Positions 25,940-37,189 of a stretch of DNA of 64,000 nt are shown here, piece after piece (position 1 is the first letter of the stretch; every line of letters starts with the position of its first letter). Where the stretch lies: the NCBI GenBank assembly GCA_958295665.1, contig OY282558.1, forward strand, positions 28,293,045-28,357,044. The letters are read 5' to 3'. Source of the stretch: Tipula vernalis. Lineage: Eukaryota; Arthropoda; Insecta; Diptera; Tipulidae. Both the position numbers and the translations under genes were made by a program. The notes under the pieces were generated by a model. That model ran no database searches. It was given only the letters and a program-made list of their open reading frames with translations, and was not told the DNA's origin.

Positions 25940-27195
25940 CTAGCGTTAGATTATATCTATATTGCTTAAAATTATAACAAAAACATCTCAACACTAATAA
26001 TGTCTGTGTCGGCACTGTTAAAAAGAGCCAAACAAAAAATATTAACAACAAAAGAATTAATAAAAAATTGCAAAAGTTTCAACATATGGTACATGACCGC
26101 CCAAAGTACTTACAAACATATAAAAAATTAAATTTTTATGATCCTCCAATTCGTGATGATAACAAAATGTTGAAAAGAAAATTATGTGAGGATATGTGAG
26201 AAATTAAGAAATGGAAATTCGTCACGTGGGATGGAAATTTCTGAAGCTAATGACAATTAATTTCACAAGAAAAAATTATAAGACGATCGCGAAAATTTAA
26301 TTAAACCCATAACATTGCATATTTTATTACGCGATCTCGATAAAAAAAATTATTGAAATTTAAATAAAATCAATTTGACCGAGTATTTATAAAAAAATTC
26401 AAGCGCAACTCCAGGGGTCGATCTTTTCTTTTTGGTATTTTGTGAGGATCGTATACAAAAATATAAAATTAACTGTGGGGGTTAAACATATACTGCGCTC
26501 GCAGCATGTTGTCATAATATTCTGTGTGACACTGTGTATATATGCGCTGCTTCGGTAAATACGTATACCAAAAAAAAATCATTTTTTATGTTAGCGCTCA
26601 GGATGGATCTGTCTCATCTACTTGATTTATAATCGATTTTATTATAACTAAGTTAACCCTTTAGCGCATCTAAAACTTGCAAGCAAATCAATCATTTTTA
26701 GTGCTAATGATCCATATAGTTCAATAGGTACCCCACTTTACATATAGTATTTATACAATCGATTTATTTATGATTCTAATAACACTATACATAATTTTAT
26801 TAAGAAATAAAATATTTTTATTTATTATGAATTGATTTATTGACCTTGTAATTTTTTATGTTGCATTTTATGTATTATATTCTCTGATTTATTTATGTGC
26901 ATAAGACTCAATTGATATACATATAACTGAAGTAGGGGAATTATGAGTGCATAGAGTATAGAGATTTATTTTATTTTACGTACTCTTTCGGCTTTTAGCA
27001 TCCTTGTTGTAAATTGTAAGACGCTCAGGAGTTTGAACAGTTCGAAATAAAATTTAATCAAATTTGCATTAGTTTAAGAACTAGCAACGTCAAACCTACA
27101 TGATTGTGTCCTTCCTTATTCGCCAAAAACCAGAGTCTGGTAGCTGATACCCTTTACATTTTTACAGAGCAAGCCTTAGAAAATAAATGTAAATT
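25940..27195. other. Stretch without a recognised gene
   Basis: Around 26040-26200 a short frame reads like 'KFQHMVHDRPKYLQTYKKL' and then meets a stop at about 26198. It has balanced composition but I cannot assign it to a family. The rest is AT-rich with no feature. Confidence 0.35.
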
Positions 27196-27340
27196 TAATA
27201 AAGGAGTAACATCCAAAGCGATCATAATTTCCACAATAATTTTACATTAAGAGAGTGACATAACCAAAATAATTGTGTTTTATCATATAAAATCATTTGT
27301 TAGTGATATTAGTCCACGAGTAAATATGTAACAACAAAAA
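27196..27340 (+). repeat. Partial copy of the palindromic repeat at 30.5 kb
   Basis: 'ggagtaacatcc', 'gcgatcataatttc', 'acattaaga' and 'agtgatattagtccac' follow the right half of 30501-30785 in order. The left arm is missing. Confidence 0.65.
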
Positions 27341-27385
27341 TGATAGAAATGTCAATGTTCATTCTTCTTTGATTCAATGTAGGTA

Positions 27386-27475
27386 CAGTGCTGGGAAAAC
27401 AAATTGGGCAAACATATTTTATTACAAATTGGAGTCTTTTTTTGCTAAAATTACAAAACTTTTGATAGCAATTGA
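27386..27475 (+). mobile_element. Solitary terminal repeat of the Tc1-like element
   Basis: It starts 'CAGTGCTGGGAAAACAAATT' after a TA (27384-27385) and continues 'gggcaaacat', 'attacaaattggagtc' and 'attacaaaacttttgat', matching the first 90 bp of the element at 12008. No transposase or partner end was found nearby. Confidence 0.85.
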
Positions 27476-30400
27476 CTGGTTTGTTTTTAAATTTGCTTAG
27501 GTCAGATCTTTCATCCATAAGACCAAATGAGTTATATTTTTCCAGAAAAAACCCACAAAAACTTCTCGATGGAAGTCCTGGGGCACTGGATAGGTTATGT
27601 TATTTTACAAAAAGTATTATAATAAAAGTATATAAAATACATCAATTTTATGGTTATTGGTAATATTTAATAGTAATTTTTATATTTATTGTAGCTATTT
27701 TTGTTAAATGTGTGTTCACGTTGTAAAATGGCGTAGATTCATATCGTTAGGGCACGATAAAGTAGTGGTTTACCCAATGCTCCACTACAATAATACTCAA
27801 CCACAGTATATTTTGTAGCAATTTATTCACTCACAATGTATTCCTCATGTGCCAACACGAGCTCGAAGCGCTCCCATAGTAATTATCGTGACAGGGCTTT
27901 TTACATACTATATACAACAAACACAAAACGAAATAAAGATATTTAAATTTTTCAGTTCTTCTCGGATTTCAACGGGGTGACACGCCGCAAAATAAAATTA
28001 ATTTTTTTCTATAAACCATGTCTGTTTGTCAGTTTTGTTCGTGTTGGTTGCTTTTGTTTATATTTTTGTTTCGATACAAAAAAAGGAGGTTTAAAAAAAC
28101 TAGTAATGCAATCTCCAAAAATTTAACATATATGGCCGTTTTTTGATAGCGATGTCTCCTATAGTATTGTATTATAATTTATTTGGCACCAACAGCAACA
28201 CCTCCATCCAACTCATAATTTTTTATTTCCAAAAATTGTAATTCCATCCATCTCGTGATCCACCTTCATCTTCGTTTTCTACAAATCGACGCAGTATCTC
28301 CTAATTTCGGCTAACAAAATCAGCAAGAGCAGGTGGCGTTTGTTTAATCTTGTTTTTAAACTTTCTGATTTTAATTTATCCAGAACCAGAAGATTGCACA
28401 CTATAATGCGTGCCGAAACATAAGCAATGTTGATGTTCCAAACGAAGTTTTGGATATTGTGAGCTTGGGACCAAAATTTAATTTGCCATTTTTTAATAAG
28501 GAACATATTGACTTTTTTAAATAAAAATTAAAATTTTTGAACTTGCATTTAATTCTCATATTGACTACATGTTTTTATTCAATTTTTTTAATATTTTGAA
28601 TTTGTTTAATGTTTTGTAATAGATAGAAAGCTAGTGACGGAATTTTTTAAATGGTATGAGGCAGACAATATTAATTTTGAAAAGAAGTTATTTTTTTAAA
28701 GTAAAACTCACTTTTCTAGTGGTTTTAATGATTTTTGAAGGAAAATCTAGTAACACTGGTATTTCATACAATTAACAAACTTAACAATTACTAAACCATT
28801 TTTTTTATTTTTTAAACGAGTAATCATTTAATTTCTAAACGTAAGGTTTTCAAAAATTACAATAAAAAAAGGTGAAAAATTTTCTTTTTGCTCATTACAC
28901 CAAGTTTTCAAAAAACGTATAATTTGTAAAATTTACAGTAGTCTTTAGTTTCTTAGTAAATAATATATCCATTTTCCAAACACCAATGATTGATGAATAC
29001 TATAAACAAATTAATTTATATTACGTCCCTCTGCGTGTGCTACATCCATTAAAACTGACTTTATAAATAAATATAGATGTACTACTGTAAATCAATGTGG
29101 TCTTCAATAAATAATTTTAAAACAATCAATAAAATTTCATGCATAGTTTGAGACCTCTCGATATAAATAAAAAGCTCTCGGATATTAAACGAAAAAATCT
29201 ACTTCAATTAAATATAAAACACTAGAAGCAGTTTTATAGTTTTTTGCTCTCCAAAAGATAAATTCATCATCAATCGTTTTATAAAAAACAACAAAATATG
29301 TTAGATATCCCAAAAAGAAAACCGAAAATGATTGATTGATTGATCTGTAAATAAATTGTACAGAATATCTGGAGATATAGATCAAACTCATCTATTGATA
29401 AAATCTCTCTTCTCGGTCAACTCATGCGGACTTCAAGAAACCATTAGTCAAATTCATCTTTACAATATTCAAGTTTTTAATGGATTTTCGGGTGCTTTAC
29501 AAGAAATCTAGATAAAAAAAAATTGGCAACATACTCTTGTCGGTTTTCCTATCATGTTTTTGTTATTTTTTTTTTTTAACATAACAAATAGTAAGACTTG
29601 GGATATTTAAGAAATCAAAGATCTGTTATGATTATTATTACCTAGTTTGATAATCACTTTCGTATTTTGTTTATTTTTCAGGAGAATAAAAATTCGCTTT
29701 GCTCGTAAATTCTTCTATACAAATTATCAAATTAAAAAAAATCCACCAAATAACGTTCGTTTTGTTCTTGCCCAAACGAACATCAATTTATGGCAATTAA
29801 TAATAATTTTAGAATTTATACTTATAAATCACTCTCGTTTTGTGACTTCTTATGAAGATTAAATCTAGGATTATGATAAAGGATACACATCTAAAGTAGA
29901 AATAAAAACCCAAATTATGAGAATTTTTCTGAATAAATTGAACGTTCAAGACGAAATAAGATAATTTAGATAGTTAAGACAGAGAAGAAACCCGTAAATA
30001 TAAATCCTGCCCGACAACTTGATTACAAATAATTTTCGAGTTATTTAGAGTTTCATTAAAAGTAAACCTTAATTCGAATTTTGAGGTATTTAGAGATTGA
30101 TTAAAAGTTAAACCTAAATCCGTTTTCCTCTTTGATTTATATCAGTTTCGTGATACAGGTAAAATTTACAAGGATACAATAAATGATTAATTAATCTAAA
30201 AGTGTGACCAGATTATCAGCAAAAAATAACTTGAAATTATTAAATTTGTAATATTGATGCACGCAAAAGTGTACTTACACTTATTATTTAAATTTATTGT
30301 GTTTAGTGTTTCACTGTGTTTACATAAAATAAACTTTTAAGTTAGCAAACATTTTTATTATACATCGATTTTAAATACATAATAGATATGATAATTCTTG

Positions 30401-30500
30401 AAACTTTTTCCTAAATAAAACTACTTAAGATTAGCAGCAGAAAGAAAGCAAGAAGATTTGAGAATTATATTATCGCGCTTGTCTCCCTATCCTTGTCAGC
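27476..30500. other. AT-rich stretch without recognised genes
   Basis: Open frames around 27472-27663 (+), 28279-28506 (-), 29185-29391 (-) and 29647-29862 (+) have no family motifs. No RNA genes or element ends were seen. Confidence 0.45.
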
Positions 30501-30785
30501 GTATTGTTACTTTCTTAATGTGATATTTATTTTTATTTTAAATTAAAATTACGATCGTTTCGGATGTTACTCCATTATCAAATTTCTATCAAACACGCAG
30601 AGTGTTGTTGACTCGAGTGTTTGTTAGAAATTTTATAATGGAGTAACATCCGAAACGATCGTAATTTCAATTTCAAATAAAAATAAATATCACATTAAGA
30701 AAGTAACAATACCAAAATATTGTGTTTTATTATACAAAATCTTTTTGATAGTGATATTAGTCCACAAGTAAACAACAAATATGTT
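30501..30785. repeat. Near-perfect 96+96 bp palindrome with right extension
   Basis: Arms at 30501-30596 and 30617-30712 are reverse complements with only a few mismatches, around a 20-bp loop. Shared arm blocks are 'gtattgttactttcttaatg', 'ttacgatcgtttcggatgtt' and 'actccattat'. The right side runs on to about 30785 with 'agtgatattagtccacaag', which the copy at 27196-27340 also has. It is non-coding. The arm similarity means either recent birth or active gene conversion. Confidence 0.85.
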
Positions 30786-31296
30786 AAGTTTGGATTAATT
30801 ATGTTGCTTTACATTCCAATCAACAATATTTTAAACTTTAACTCTAGGAAAAGTATGTAGTAGTTAATTTTGTTTTATTCAAAATTATTTGCTAATTAAT
30901 TATAATGTTTAATTTTTTATAGACAAATATACTTTTTTAAACGATCGTAAATTAAGCTACAAATTGTATTTAATTTATCTATTTTCTCTATTATAAACTT
31001 TCCTTATACATATTTCGGCCATGGGAATTGAAAACATTGTTCATCGAAAATTAATACGTTATCTGGTAACAATTACAACAAAAAACATTTTTTGGATGTT
31101 TTGGACAACAAAGTTTAAAATTAATTGACAAATTTTAAAAAATGAAAACGATTCACATACCAATTTAAATTATGGTAATTGGTTCTCAAAATTGTTATTG
31201 AAAATCGTATAACAAAATACTTTTTTTAATTACTCTGATCTTATCGATCAAGTCAAGATTTAATATATAAATATAATAGTGCTAGAAACTTCTAGG

Positions 31297-31581
31297 CGAA
31301 CGAGGTCGAAAAAGATTCCTTAGTATTTGGTAAGCGACAGTATAAGGATTAAAAAATGAATTTAAAGTGATTTAAAAAGTGTTGTAGCGCGATTTAAAAA
31401 TTATAAGTGAACAGTAAAATTTGTGCAAATATTATAACAGGTGATTTTGTGAATTATTATTAAAAAATTGTGTTGAATTAATTTTTGGTGTTAAATAAAT
31501 AAATACGGTTGTGTTAAACTGAAGTGTTTTGTTTTATTATCCAGTGATACGAACGTTGATTGACAAAGAAGTTGTATAACA
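31297..31581 (+). repeat. 5' LTR, partial or diverged
   Basis: From 'ggcgaacgag' to 'gtataaca' it matches the 3' LTR (about 34244-34529) with scattered changes ('agtatttggtaagcgac', 'ttttggtgttaaataaata', 'gtgttaaactgaagtgtttt'). The first 170 bp or so of the 3' LTR have no clear counterpart here, so the left part is deleted or too diverged. The coding start follows only 6 bp after the end, leaving no room for a normal primer-binding site. Confidence 0.75.
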
Positions 31582-31587
31582 AAGAGA

Positions 31588-33376
31588 ATGATTCTCAACG
31601 AATTAAAAGTTCCAGAATTAAAGAAGGAACTTGAGAAACGCGGTTTGGCCACTGATGGTAGTAAAGCAGCTTTACAAGCGCGACTACGTGACGCCATGGA
31701 GAAAATAGGATTAAATGATAACCATCATGAATTTGGCGTTGAAGTAACGGATGTGGCAACCGTAGAGAAAACAGAAAATAAAACACAAACATTGGTTGAA
31801 ACAGCAGAAGTATCTTCTGGAACCTTTGATTTGTCGCAGTTAATGGCTGCTATGAAGCAGATGATGGCACAACAAGGAGAGTATTTAAACCGAGAAATGA
31901 AACAGCAGATGGAACGAGAAATGGAGAAAATTGAGCAGTAAAACCAAATGATGACACAACAAAATGAGCGACAGTTGAAGACAATAAACCAGTCAAACCA
32001 AGAAATGAAACACCAGTGGCCCTATTCTGGCTATTCCCTGGGAATTGGGAATTGAACTAGTTTGACAGTGTGTTTCCAAAACTGTATTCTGGCGATTAGG
32101 AATTTTTAATGTAGGGAAAAAATAATTCCATTTTATGCAAGTTTTGACGTTTATTTTTCCCAAAAAATTTTTTTTGGTTGTTTTGTGTATTTTCATTATT
32201 TTATTTACAACGTAGTATCGGTAAAATTTTTATTTTAAAATTTTTAAATAATGGCGGTTGCGAAATTTGAAATAATGTTTTCTCGCATTGGATGATTCCC
32301 AATTACGCCAGAATACACTTTTGGGATTTGGGGAATAAAAAATTGGGAATTATTGAAGTTTAGAAATATAGCAATATTTTTCCCAATTCCCAGGGAATAG
32401 CCAGAATAGGGCGACGGAAGGAGAAACAAGGAGAATAAGTTAAAGACCAAATTGCAGATGGTTAAAAGAGAATGGATCAGAAGTTTCTCGAATTATCTAC
32501 AAACATACACGGCGAAATAGAGAAACTGCAAACGGAAATTCAACTTGTCAAAACAGAAGTTCAACAGGTTGAAGAGAAATTTCAAACAGAGATTCAACAT
32601 GTGGAACATAAATTACAAGTTGAATTTCAAACAGAGTTTCAACGTCTGGAGAAAGAATTAACTGATGTCAAGGCAAGTGGTACAAACCGTTCAAATTTCA
32701 ATTTGAAACGGCTGCCAATCAAAATCATTGGAACGATGAACATCGTATCGCATCATTAATAGTGGCTCTCAAAGGTGAAGCAGCAGAGGCTTTACAAACC
32801 ATTCCGGAACAAGAGCGCAACAGTTACCTTGAAATTATGAAGGCGCTGCGTTAAATCTATCACATTGAACTTAAAATCCGCAACGAAAAGGGAGGAGAAT
32901 CGCTTCAGGAACTTTCATCAGCAATCGAGTGACTAGTGCATTTAGCACATACCAGTATGTCGGCCGATTATACGGAAAGGCTAAAAATTGAAGCATTCAT
33001 TGACGGCATTCGAGATCCAGAGACGCGCAAGGCGGTGATGTTGTCACCTAAAACGACATTCGCGGAAACCGTTGCTTTTGCGTTAACGATCGAGGCTGTG
33101 CAGACTATCACCAGACCGTCAATATTTAGCAGCCCATCAACGTGAACGTCGAGCGGTGGTACCAACAATAGGAAGAGGCAGGCGTAGGTGTTGGGAATGT
33201 GGTGTTGGGACAAGTTGGGTCACATCTCAAGGGACTGTCGGAGAGTAATACAAGGAGGGAGAAGATTGCCACCTTTCACGCGGGCGAGCCTCGAACGGTT
33301 GGGGCGAAGTTCCAAAGGCAGCGAATTAAAATGTGGGGTATGTAACAAGTTTGGTCACATATCAAGAGTTTGTTAG
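31588..33376 (+). pseudogene. gag polyprotein with N-terminal SAP domain, broken
   Basis: The ATG at 31588 opens 117 codons. Residues about 4-35 ('LKVPELKKELEKRGL', 'GSKAALQARL') form a SAP fold, a DNA/chromatin-binding motif found in some gypsy gags. A Gln/Glu-rich coiled coil follows, broken by a TAA at 31939-31941 and a MITE (32019-32412). The frame resumes with more coiled coil (about 32472-32690). Then come gag core pieces 'IASLIVALKGEAAEALQTIP', 'RLKIEAFIDGIRDPETRKAV' and two zinc knuckles: 'CWDKLGHISRDC' (the first Cys is not clear) and 'CGVCNKFGHISRVC' (C-x2-C-x4-H-x4-C). At least three stops and two frame changes. It would have formed the particle core. Confidence 0.88.
32019..32412. 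mobile_element. MITE inserted in the gag coiled coil
   Basis: A perfect 32-bp terminal inverted repeat starts 'GCCCTATTCTGGCTATTCCC' at 32019 and ends in its complement at 32412. Inside, 'tgtattctggcgatta' (about 32082) and 'attacgccagaatacac' (about 32302) repeat the 'TATTCTGGC' motif in inverted order, so it occurs four times. 394 bp, non-coding. No clean target duplication is seen at the ends ('caccagtg' against 'gacggaag'), so the superfamily stays open. Confidence 0.85.
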
Positions 33377-33666
33377 GAAGCACGAGCAAAACAGCAAGGA
33401 TCATCGTAGAGCAGAAATCGGATGAGCGTATAGCAACAGTCGGAAAGGTGGGAAGATTAGAAGTCAGTTTGAAAAACGGAAGCAGGCTTCGCCATCTGGT
33501 TGCCCCATAACATACATCCCTGTTACAAAAGTAGCACGAGGCGAGTATGTAACGATCCATGGCACAACAATCCATGACTTCATGATAGTGAATGGCTTTG
33601 TGTTCGATTTTGAACGAGGAATATTGAGTTATTGATAACACTGAGCTGCTACTTAAATTCAACGGT

Positions 33667-34063
33667 ATGGATGCCATAGTAAGGCGTGTAATATTCAGCC
33701 AACGCGCAGATCTGCCATCGAAGTCAAAAACAGTTGTGGAGGAAACAAATGATTATCAGGTTAAACAGATATTGAGTGAGAAGTGCCGGGTTGTGCGAAC
33801 AGGAGTGCGAGTGTCGGGCGAATGGATGAAATATCGATATGGCATACGGGCAAATAACCAAAGATTCCAGGAAGGGGAATTGGTGCAACTTCACAATCCG
33901 CATCGAAAGAAGTAGGATTCATCATCGAAACTACAGCCTACATGGACGCAACCCTGCAGGACTACCGAAGGACAAGGGGATAAACGGAAAGTAATACATT
34001 TGACGCAGTTGGCCTTATACAGAGGGGGTAATTTTGGTCCTGTTCGGGACAAACAGGCTTAGG
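33667..34063 (+). pseudogene. Integrase C-terminal fragment of the gypsy-type element
   Basis: About 82 codons from 33667 end in 'MKYRYGIRANNQRFQEGELV' and 'QLHNPHRKK', the end of the integrase DNA-binding region (basic, with the x-G-x-x-V-x-L-x-N-P pattern). After a stop at 33913 another frame gives 'VIHLTQLALYRG' and 'GPVRDKQA', the usual last residues before the polypurine tract and 3' LTR. The residues before about 33730 do not match integrase and probably mark the deletion junction. The zinc-binding and DDE core domains are missing. Confidence 0.75.
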
Positions 34064-34073
34064 TGAGGAGTAG

Positions 34074-34529
34074 TGTTACGGTGACACCTAGGATAGAATA
34101 GAATAACTTAAATTAATAGCGCAAAGTTTTACTATACTAAAATGGAATTTTCCAAGATATAACTGTTCTTAATTTTCCTACACTATTCTTACTCGAAAAG
34201 TCATGAACTTTCTAGAAGTTTGGTTTTTGAACATAAAAAGGCGAACGAGATTGAATTAGATTTATTAGTATTTGGTAAGCGACCGTATAAAGATTAAAAA
34301 GTGAATTAAAAGTGATTTAAAAGTGTTGTAGTGCGATTTAAAATTATAAGTGAACAGTAACATTTGTGCAAATATTATTAAAAGTGATTATGCGAATTAT
34401 TATTATAAATTATGTAGAAATAATTTTTGGTGTTAAATAAATAAATTCGATTGTGTTAAACTGAAGTGTTTTTTGTTTTATTCACAATCCAGTTATATAA
34501 ACTTTGACTGACAAGGCAAAAACGTAACA
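34074..34529 (+). repeat. 3' LTR of the gypsy-type element
   Basis: 456 bp starting 'TGTTACGGTGACAC' and ending 'AACGTAACA', so the ends are the inverted repeat TGTTACG/CGTAACA. A purine-rich 'ggtgaggag' just upstream serves as polypurine tract. Its last 285 bp match the 5' LTR. Confidence 0.88.
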
Positions 34530-34839
34530 ATATACAGTCCGAACCAAAATTATTTGTACCTGCTAAATTTTTGATGCAACGTAACGCAAATAACTTTGAA
34601 AACTGTATAAATAATAAACTTTTTCAAAACATTAATTTTAATTCAATAAATTTAATTACCCTATATTATATTCAGTACTGAAAAAATATACTTCGCTTCA
34701 TATATTTTTCAGTAAATTTTGTCAGTATACTATAAAAATGTCAGTATACTATAATAATTCTTTCAGTCTTGTAAAACTGAAAAAAAAAAAAAAAATTCTT
34801 TCACACAGCACGCAGCATTTTATCCACTTTTGATATATA

Positions 34840-36151
34840 CAGGGTGGCTGAGACCAAATGTTACTAACTTCACTCTGCTGTCATTTGTGTAGTTGTCATT
34901 TTCGCGCATTAATTTTTTGACAGATTGAAGTTTGGTTAGTTGTTTATATGTGGTCAATAAATAATTGTTCTAAATTAATATCTTAATAAAAAAATCGTAA
35001 TGGAATTCAAACGTAATAGTGTAATTGCACTGTATTTGGGTGGAAATTCACAAACAGCAATAGTTCGTCAGCTCCAGCATTTGAATGTGAATAAAATGTT
35101 TGTGTATCGAACCATAACTCGATACAACGAAACTGGTAGCATCGCTAAACGCAACAGAGGCGGTCCTAAAAAGACAGCAACATCAAAAGAAATGATACGA
35201 AAGGTGAAGAAACGAATCCAACGAAATCCTCGTCAAAGTGCCAATCAATTAGCCGCACGTCTACATGTTTTACGATACAGCATTCAAACCATATTGATAA
35301 ATGAACTACACTTGAAGCCCTACAAGATACAAAAAGTTCAAGATCTTACGGAGGCACAAAAAAAAGTTAGGCTTGAAAGAACACGAGCATTGAAGGCCTT
35401 GGCCGAACGTGATGAGATTCCAAAAATTGTCTTTTCTGATGAGAAAATTTTCACCATTCAACAGCATGTGAATAAACAAAATGATCGTGTTTGGTTAGAG
35501 GACAAGTCCAACGATAATTTGGACACAAGAGTTGCCATGCGCAAGCAATCACCAGCTTATGTTATGGTTTGGGCTGCAGTTACTGCAGATGGACGCACTC
35601 CTCTGGTTTTCATCGAACATGGAGTCAAGGTAAACCAAGAGATGTACCGCCAAAAGATCCTAAACGATGCTTTGCTACCTTGGGCACGTAAACACTTTGG
35701 TACGAACCGTTGGACATTCCAACAGGACTCGGCACCGTCACACAAAGCTCGAGCGACACAGCAATTTTTACAAAATTGCGTTCCGCGGCTGATTTCGTCG
35801 AAAGAATGGCCACCATATTCACCAGACTTGAATCCCATTAATTTCTCCATATGGTCCATTTTGGAGAGTAAGGTGTCCACTAAAAAATACGAAAGTGTTG
35901 ATGCATTGAAGTCAGCTCTTGTTCGAGAATGGAATAAAATTCCGCAAGCCCACGTTCAGTCAGCATGCAATGCTTTCTATGGAAGACTGAATCAAATAAT
36001 CAAAGCAAAAGGAGGTCATATCGAGCAGTAACATGTTTTTCATAAAATGTAATATGTTTTCAACATATTCCACGAAATTTCAATAAAAAATAATCAAAAT
36101 TAAAAAAATTACAGCGTTTTCATTTGGTAACACTTGGTCTCAGCCACCCTG
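34840..36151 (+). mobile_element. maT-like (DD37D-type) mariner/Tc1 transposon, structurally intact
   Basis: 1312 bp with terminal inverted repeats of 25 bp differing at one base: 'CAGGGTGGCTGAGACCAA' then A or G, then 'TGTTAC'. TA dinucleotides flank both ends (34838-34839 and 36152-36153). One intact open reading frame fills most of the interior, with 160 bp of 5' and 120 bp of 3' flank. It is the only complete autonomous-looking element in the window and probably the youngest. An imperfect repeat 'gtcagtatactata' lies twice just before it (34721-34753). Confidence 0.92.
35000..36031 (+). CDS. maT-like transposase, intact frame, third catalytic Asp replaced by Asn
   Basis: 343 codons, about the normal length for mariner/maT transposases (about 340-350). 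The enzyme cuts and pastes its own element in the nucleus by binding the terminal repeats. Residues about 1-110 hold two helix-turn-helix regions ('FKRNSVIALYLGGNSQTAIV' and 'RQSANQLAARLHVLRYSIQT') with a 'RNRGGPKKT' linker in between. The catalytic core has D147 in 'IVFSDEKIF', D243 in 'FQQDSAPSHKA' and, at the third position, N281 in 'PPYSPDLNPINFSIW'. There are 37 residues between D243 and N281, the spacing of the DD37D (maT) group, where this residue is Asp. Codon 35840-35842 is AAT, one G-to-A change from GAT. The rest of the motif (WPPYSPDLNP, W at +4) is kept. Loss of the third acidic residue predicts no catalysis, though the protein could still bind DNA. A sequencing error is possible. 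Confidence 0.93.
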   Translation: MEFKRNSVIALYLGGNSQTAIVRQLQHLNVNKMFVYRTITRYNETGSIAKRNRGGPKKTATSKEMIRKVKKRIQRNPRQSANQLAARLHVLRYSIQTILINELHLKPYKIQKVQDLTEAQKKVRLERTRALKALAERDEIPKIVFSDEKIFTIQQHVNKQNDRVWLEDKSNDNLDTRVAMRKQSPAYVMVWAAVTADGRTPLVFIEHGVKVNQEMYRQKILNDALLPWARKHFGTNRWTFQQDSAPSHKARATQQFLQNCVPRLISSKEWPPYSPDLNPINFSIWSILESKVSTKKYESVDALKSALVREWNKIPQAHVQSACNAFYGRLNQIIKAKGGHIEQ

Positions 36152-36389
36152 TAATAGCCCGATAACTATGCTGATTTCAAATAAAGAAAATGTAAAATAA
36201 CCCATTGTTATTGTATAACCCACGCTGCTAGGGGCAACGTGAGTTATATTTGGTATAACAAAATGTAGAGTAGTCATTGGAAAATTATTCGTAGTCAAAT
36301 TGAATGAAAAACTATATTCTAAAAATTAGTTAAATTAAAGTATACCATGACAATTTAAAGAACGGTCACTATGATAAAATATATTTCAA

Positions 36390-36607
36390 AATTCAATGCT
36401 CCACTGTGAAAACACAAAATGGAACTATTTCTTATTAATTTACGAAATTTATTTCAACAAAAGTGGATAAAACGTTGTATGCCACTCGTGAGCAAAGAGA
36501 TATCATCCACTCGGGATAATGTCCCACTCGGCTATCGCCTCGTGGGACAAACTTATCCCTCATGGATAATATCTCGTTTTGCTCACTAGTATCATAAATA
36601 TCTATTA
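36390..36607 (-). mobile_element. Symmetric MITE with ACTAGTGAG ends, half copy
   Basis: The reverse complement follows the left half of 25486-25939: 'taatagatatttatgatact', 'agtgagcaaaacgagatatt', then 'atctctttgctcacgagtg' and 'atagttccattttgtg'. The inner part has 'gtcccactcggc' and 'ctcgtgggac', a small inverted repeat. The other end is lost. Confidence 0.6.
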
Positions 36608-37189
36608 TCCCATTTTGTTTATACTGTTAGTAAATATTTCATAATGGAAATCAGGCTTTATGGAAACCAGGCTTTATTCACATTCTAAAACAATATTTTT
36701 ATTGTTATTTCAATGATGTGTTGACCGAAACATTATTTATGAACTGCTTATATAAAATCGCCTTTAAAGGTATTATTTCTGAATAATAAATCCTCTTGGT
36801 ATTGAAAGTCGCATATATCTTAATAGAAAATTACCATGGGACGCCATTCAAATAATGTCACGTTATTATGGTGGCGTAGGTTAAGGAGAGAGGCGGTAGA
36901 AGATATAGAAAATGAAATGCTATGTGGCAAGGAGGTGGGATATCGATCACAAGATATAATTGGTTTTGTATTGACTTTGAATTGTTTCTGTTTTATCTTT
37001 TTGTATTCTTGTCAGAATTGGGATTGCTTATTTCTTTATTGCTCTAAATGAATTCTTTGAGTTTAAGTATGTTTTGAGTATATGTGTAAGTCTGTTTTTG
37101 TATTTGTATATTACTTGTGTTCTGGTGCTTGTGTGATTTATATAGCGAGATTGAAGGAAGCCTAGATATTTGTAAGCATCCCCCTCTTA
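36608..37189. other. Stretch without recognised genes
   Basis: An open frame at 36836-37051 has no family motif. Nothing else is seen. Confidence 0.4.

Larger units (their letters stand above)
31297..34529 (+). mobile_element. Ty3/gypsy-type LTR retrotransposon, internally deleted
   Basis: Order: 5' LTR, SAP-domain gag with MITE insertion, CCHC knuckles, a protease-region scrap, then directly an integrase C-terminal end and the 3' LTR. RT, RNase H and the integrase core (normally about 3 kb) are gone. The two LTRs differ at many positions, so the insertion is old. The integrase tail with 'RKK' after 'LHNP' and 'VIHLTQLALY' is typical of insect gypsy elements of the mdg1/412 kind, which is an inference from memory of the family. 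Confidence 0.85.

Noticed and set aside
26040..26200. Short frame 'KFQHMVHDRPKYLQTYKKL' considered as a viral or transposon protein
   Set aside because: It is too short, no family was recognised, and stops follow at once. Left as unassigned.
33276..33677. 133-codon open frame on the minus strand of the gypsy element
   Set aside because: It lies opposite the zinc knuckle region and has no recognisable domain.
35557..35880. 107-codon open frame antisense to the maT transposase
   Set aside because: It is a shadow of the true transposase frame and has no motif of its own.
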